This document shows positions 5,349 to 6,693 of a DNA stretch of 6,693 nucleotides, one piece after another; within the stretch, counting starts at the first letter, position 1; every line of letters starts with the position of its first letter. Position numbers and translations under genes: made by a program. The notes under the pieces were generated by a model. That model was not told where the DNA came from and did no database searches. It saw nothing but the letters and a program-made list of their open reading frames with translations. Where the stretch lies: positions 195 to 6,887 of the forward strand of contig DMKK01000191.1 in the NCBI GenBank assembly GCA_003454335.1. The letters are read 5' to 3'. The stretch comes from Gammaproteobacteria bacterium (GTDB lineage Bacteria > Pseudomonadota > Gammaproteobacteria > UBA9214).

Positions 5349-6193
5349 CAGGCGGTATCTGCCAGAGTGAGCGTTCGGGAATATTTCTGCTGTTTGTCAC
5401 GATAGCTGTCGGCCAGGGTGTGATTATCGCGTTTCACGGCACCCTGAATCATGATCGCCGTCTTTTTCAGCAGTGTTTCCAGGGCGGCCCGGTAATCCTG
5501 CTCGCCAAGTACCCCGGTAGCGAGAATATTTTCCAGTGCCTGAATGCGAAAACGGTCCATTCCCCAGTGGCTCCGTGATAGCTGATCCGCGTGTCCACCG
5601 ACTTTTTCGATCAGCGGCTGGTCCACATACAGTACCGGGTAAACCGCGCAGATTCTCAACCACAGGTCATAATCCTCGCAGGCCGGCAGCGTCTCATCAA
5701 ACAGACCGATCTCCCTGAAGATGTCACGGTGAATCATGACGGCCGAGGGCGAGATGACGCACAGTGGCAGGCAATAGCGGAAAATCCTGCCGCCGTGCTT
5801 GGCATGTTTTTTCATGGGGTTGACGCGTTTGCCATTGCGGATCCAGATTTCATCACTGTGACACAGCTTGCAGTCGGGGTTTGCGCGGATGGCTGCCAGT
5901 TGCAGTTCCAGTTTGCAGGGTTTCCAGCGGTCATCGGAATCCAGCAGGGCAATCCAGTCTCCGCTGGCGGCCCTGATGCCGGTATTGCGTGCCTGACTGA
6001 CGCCCTTGTTCTGCTGGAAAATATAGTGAACATCCGGGTAATGACGGCCAAGCAGTTCGCGGGTGTCGTCCGTGGAGCCATCGTCCACCACGATAATCTC
6101 GTGCGGGGCCACGCTTTGTGCGTAGACCGAATCAAGCGCGGCGGCGAGACGATCGGCACGGTTCCAGCTGGGGATGATGACCGAGATTTTCAT
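5348..6193 (-). CDS. Family 2 glycosyltransferase (GT-A fold)
   Basis: A soluble or membrane-associated inverting sugar transferase of 281 residues that uses a nucleotide-sugar donor. The N-terminal GT2 domain is clear: MKISVIIPSWNRADRL (1-16), VVDDGSTDDT (35-44), NKGVSQARNTGI (62-73) and the metal-binding DSDD (85-88) followed by RWKP. The acceptor-side ED motif is ACEDYDLWLR (171-180), with Asp174 the likely catalytic base. The last 70 residues are helical and charged. There is no transmembrane helix. ATG 6193 begins exactly at the beta-1 strand; a weak GGA lies about 10 bases upstream. It is the first gene of the run with the nucleosidase-like and SDR genes. Donor and acceptor cannot be told from sequence. 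Confidence 0.92.
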   Translation of the reverse strand: MKISVIIPSWNRADRLAAALDSVYAQSVAPHEIIVVDDGSTDDTRELLGRHYPDVHYIFQQNKGVSQARNTGIRAASGDWIALLDSDDRWKPCKLELQLAAIRANPDCKLCHSDEIWIRNGKRVNPMKKHAKHGGRIFRYCLPLCVISPSAVMIHRDIFREIGLFDETLPACEDYDLWLRICAVYPVLYVDQPLIEKVGGHADQLSRSHWGMDRFRIQALENILATGVLGEQDYRAALETLLKKTAIMIQGAVKRDNHTLADSYRDKQQKYSRTLTLADTA

Positions 6194-6261
6194 TATTCGT
6201 TATCCGTCAGTTTACACGGGTACTTTTTCAGCTCCATTTAAAGGTAGAAATAGAAAAATTT

Positions 6262-6280
6262 GCCACTGAAGCACGTGGAA
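6262..6280. repeat. Degenerate half copy of the CACGGAA-type repeat
   Basis: GCCACTGAAGCACGTGGAA matches the outer 19 bases of the arm at 2844-2862 at 16 of 19 positions. The second arm is missing here. This supports the 2844-2924 element being a dispersed family rather than a one-off palindrome. Confidence 0.5.
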
Positions 6281-6318
6281 GGATAAATACATTAACTCAA
6301 CTATTGCAAAAAATCTTA

Positions 6319-6437
6319 CTGTGGGAGCGGCGTCCTCGCCGCGATTCGCGCCGGGGAAGCTACCGCGTCCTGCTCACGCCCCTCGCCTACAGGGATGCTC
6401 ACTACGGGCATCCCTGTAGGTGAGGGCGCTCCCACAG
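6319..6437. repeat. Composite REP-like palindromic element
   Basis: CTGTGGGAGCG (6319-6329) is perfectly complementary to CGCTCCCACAG (6427-6437), framing the element. Inside the left end, GCGGCG-TCCT-CGCCGC (6327-6342) is a 6-bp hairpin preceded by GTGG at 6321-6324, the head-tetranucleotide-plus-palindrome layout of REP sequences used by RAYT transposases. Toward the right, 6380-6398 pairs with 6408-6426 over 19 bases with one G-T pair, around a 9-base loop. Two oppositely oriented ends suggest a BIME-like pair. No RAYT gene is in the window. Confidence 0.78.
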
Positions 6438-6588
6438 GAATGAGTCAGAACCTCACCTGCGGTGCACTTCAGGTTCAATTCTATCAGTGTGAGAACAGAA
6501 CCTGACCGCCAGCGGCAGGTATTGCCCCGTCAGGGGAGGTTTAAGCGGCAACCGATTGACGGTGTGCCGTGAAAATGACGCTGATGAG

Positions 6589-6693
6589 CTACTGAACCGT
6601 CGTCATGGAGTCGACCATTTGCTTGCGTACGACTTCCATTAATTCATCCATGGTCAGGCTGTCTGGTATCTGCTTAATATCTGAAAACCATAT
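6589..6693 (-). CDS. C-terminal end of an unidentified protein, 5' part outside window
   Basis: A minus-strand frame open from the right edge ends in TAG at 6589-6591 and gives 34 residues: IWFSDIKQIPDSLTM, then DELMEVVRKQMVDSMTTVQ. The amphipathic, charged composition with a probable C-terminal helix is protein-like, and the other two frames on that strand stop quickly. The family cannot be recognised from so little. It reads in the same direction as the glycosyltransferase but is separated from it by the repeat-rich gap, so it is probably a different transcript. Confidence 0.6.
   Translation of the reverse strand: MWFSDIKQIPDSLTMDELMEVVRKQMVDSMTTVQ

Larger units (their letters stand above)
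6194..6588. other. Intergenic region with REP-like palindromes upstream of the glycosyltransferase
   Basis: These 395 bases hold no convincing gene. From left to right: an AT-rich leader that should contain the glycosyltransferase promoter (no good -35/-10 pair found), the half repeat at 6262-6280, the composite palindrome at 6319-6437, an 8-bp inverted repeat TCAGGTTC/GAACCTGA (6469-6476 and 6498-6505) with a CAGAACCT direct repeat (6446-6453 and 6496-6503), and a small CCCC-GTCA-GGGG hairpin at 6525-6536. The last two lie downstream of the partial gene at the right edge and may end its transcript. Confidence 0.6.

Noticed and set aside
5591..6241. 216-codon plus-strand open frame opposite the glycosyltransferase
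   Set aside because: It is antisense to a gene with every GT2 motif, and its translation shows no family features; it is a shadow of the codon pattern.
6241..6270. TGGCA-containing sequence upstream of the glycosyltransferase as a sigma54 promoter
   Set aside because: On the minus strand TGGCAA is not followed at the required spacing by the TTGC element, and the GC of the -12 box is absent.

Overview
The window looks like ordinary chromosome of a moderately GC-rich gammaproteobacterium. The clearest taxonomic hints are a DUF1820 protein paired with a glutaredoxin and GTGG/GTAG-headed REP-like palindromes in the intergenic gaps. No genus can be named from the sequence. There is no phage, transposase, plasmid, CRISPR or rRNA/tRNA signal.

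Layout. The left edge holds the N-terminal part of an exported methionine sulfoxide reductase A (minus strand). A 352-base divergent gap follows, with a good sigma70-type promoter at 668-696 and a perfect small palindrome at 722-735. These precede a TTG-started DASS/SLC13-family sodium:dicarboxylate/divalent anion symporter, the only plus-strand gene (781-2256). It runs tail to tail, with an 11-base overlap, into a minus-strand gene for an unrecognised 141-residue protein. A 9-bp GC hairpin sits at that junction. The next gap carries a long imperfect inverted repeat (2844-2924). Then come two tightly coupled minus-strand genes, a glutaredoxin-3-like protein (CPFC active site) and a DUF1820 protein, reading glutaredoxin first. 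A perfect 34-bp inverted repeat (3643-3728) lies upstream of the glutaredoxin gene.

The right part is a minus-strand gene run read from about 6193 down to 3891: a family 2 glycosyltransferase, an MTA/SAH-nucleosidase-like protein whose start overlaps the glycosyltransferase stop by one base, a possible 45-residue small protein filling the next gap, and a short-chain dehydrogenase/reductase. The spacing suggests one transcript, but no pathway can be named. The last 105 bases hold the C-terminus of another minus-strand gene, separated from the glycosyltransferase by a 395-base gap with a composite REP-like palindrome.

Most of the window is conventional housekeeping or accessory metabolism. The items most worth checking are the glycosyltransferase / nucleosidase-like / small ORF / SDR set and the variety of inverted-repeat families packed into four gaps. 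I see no clear evidence of a wholly new system.
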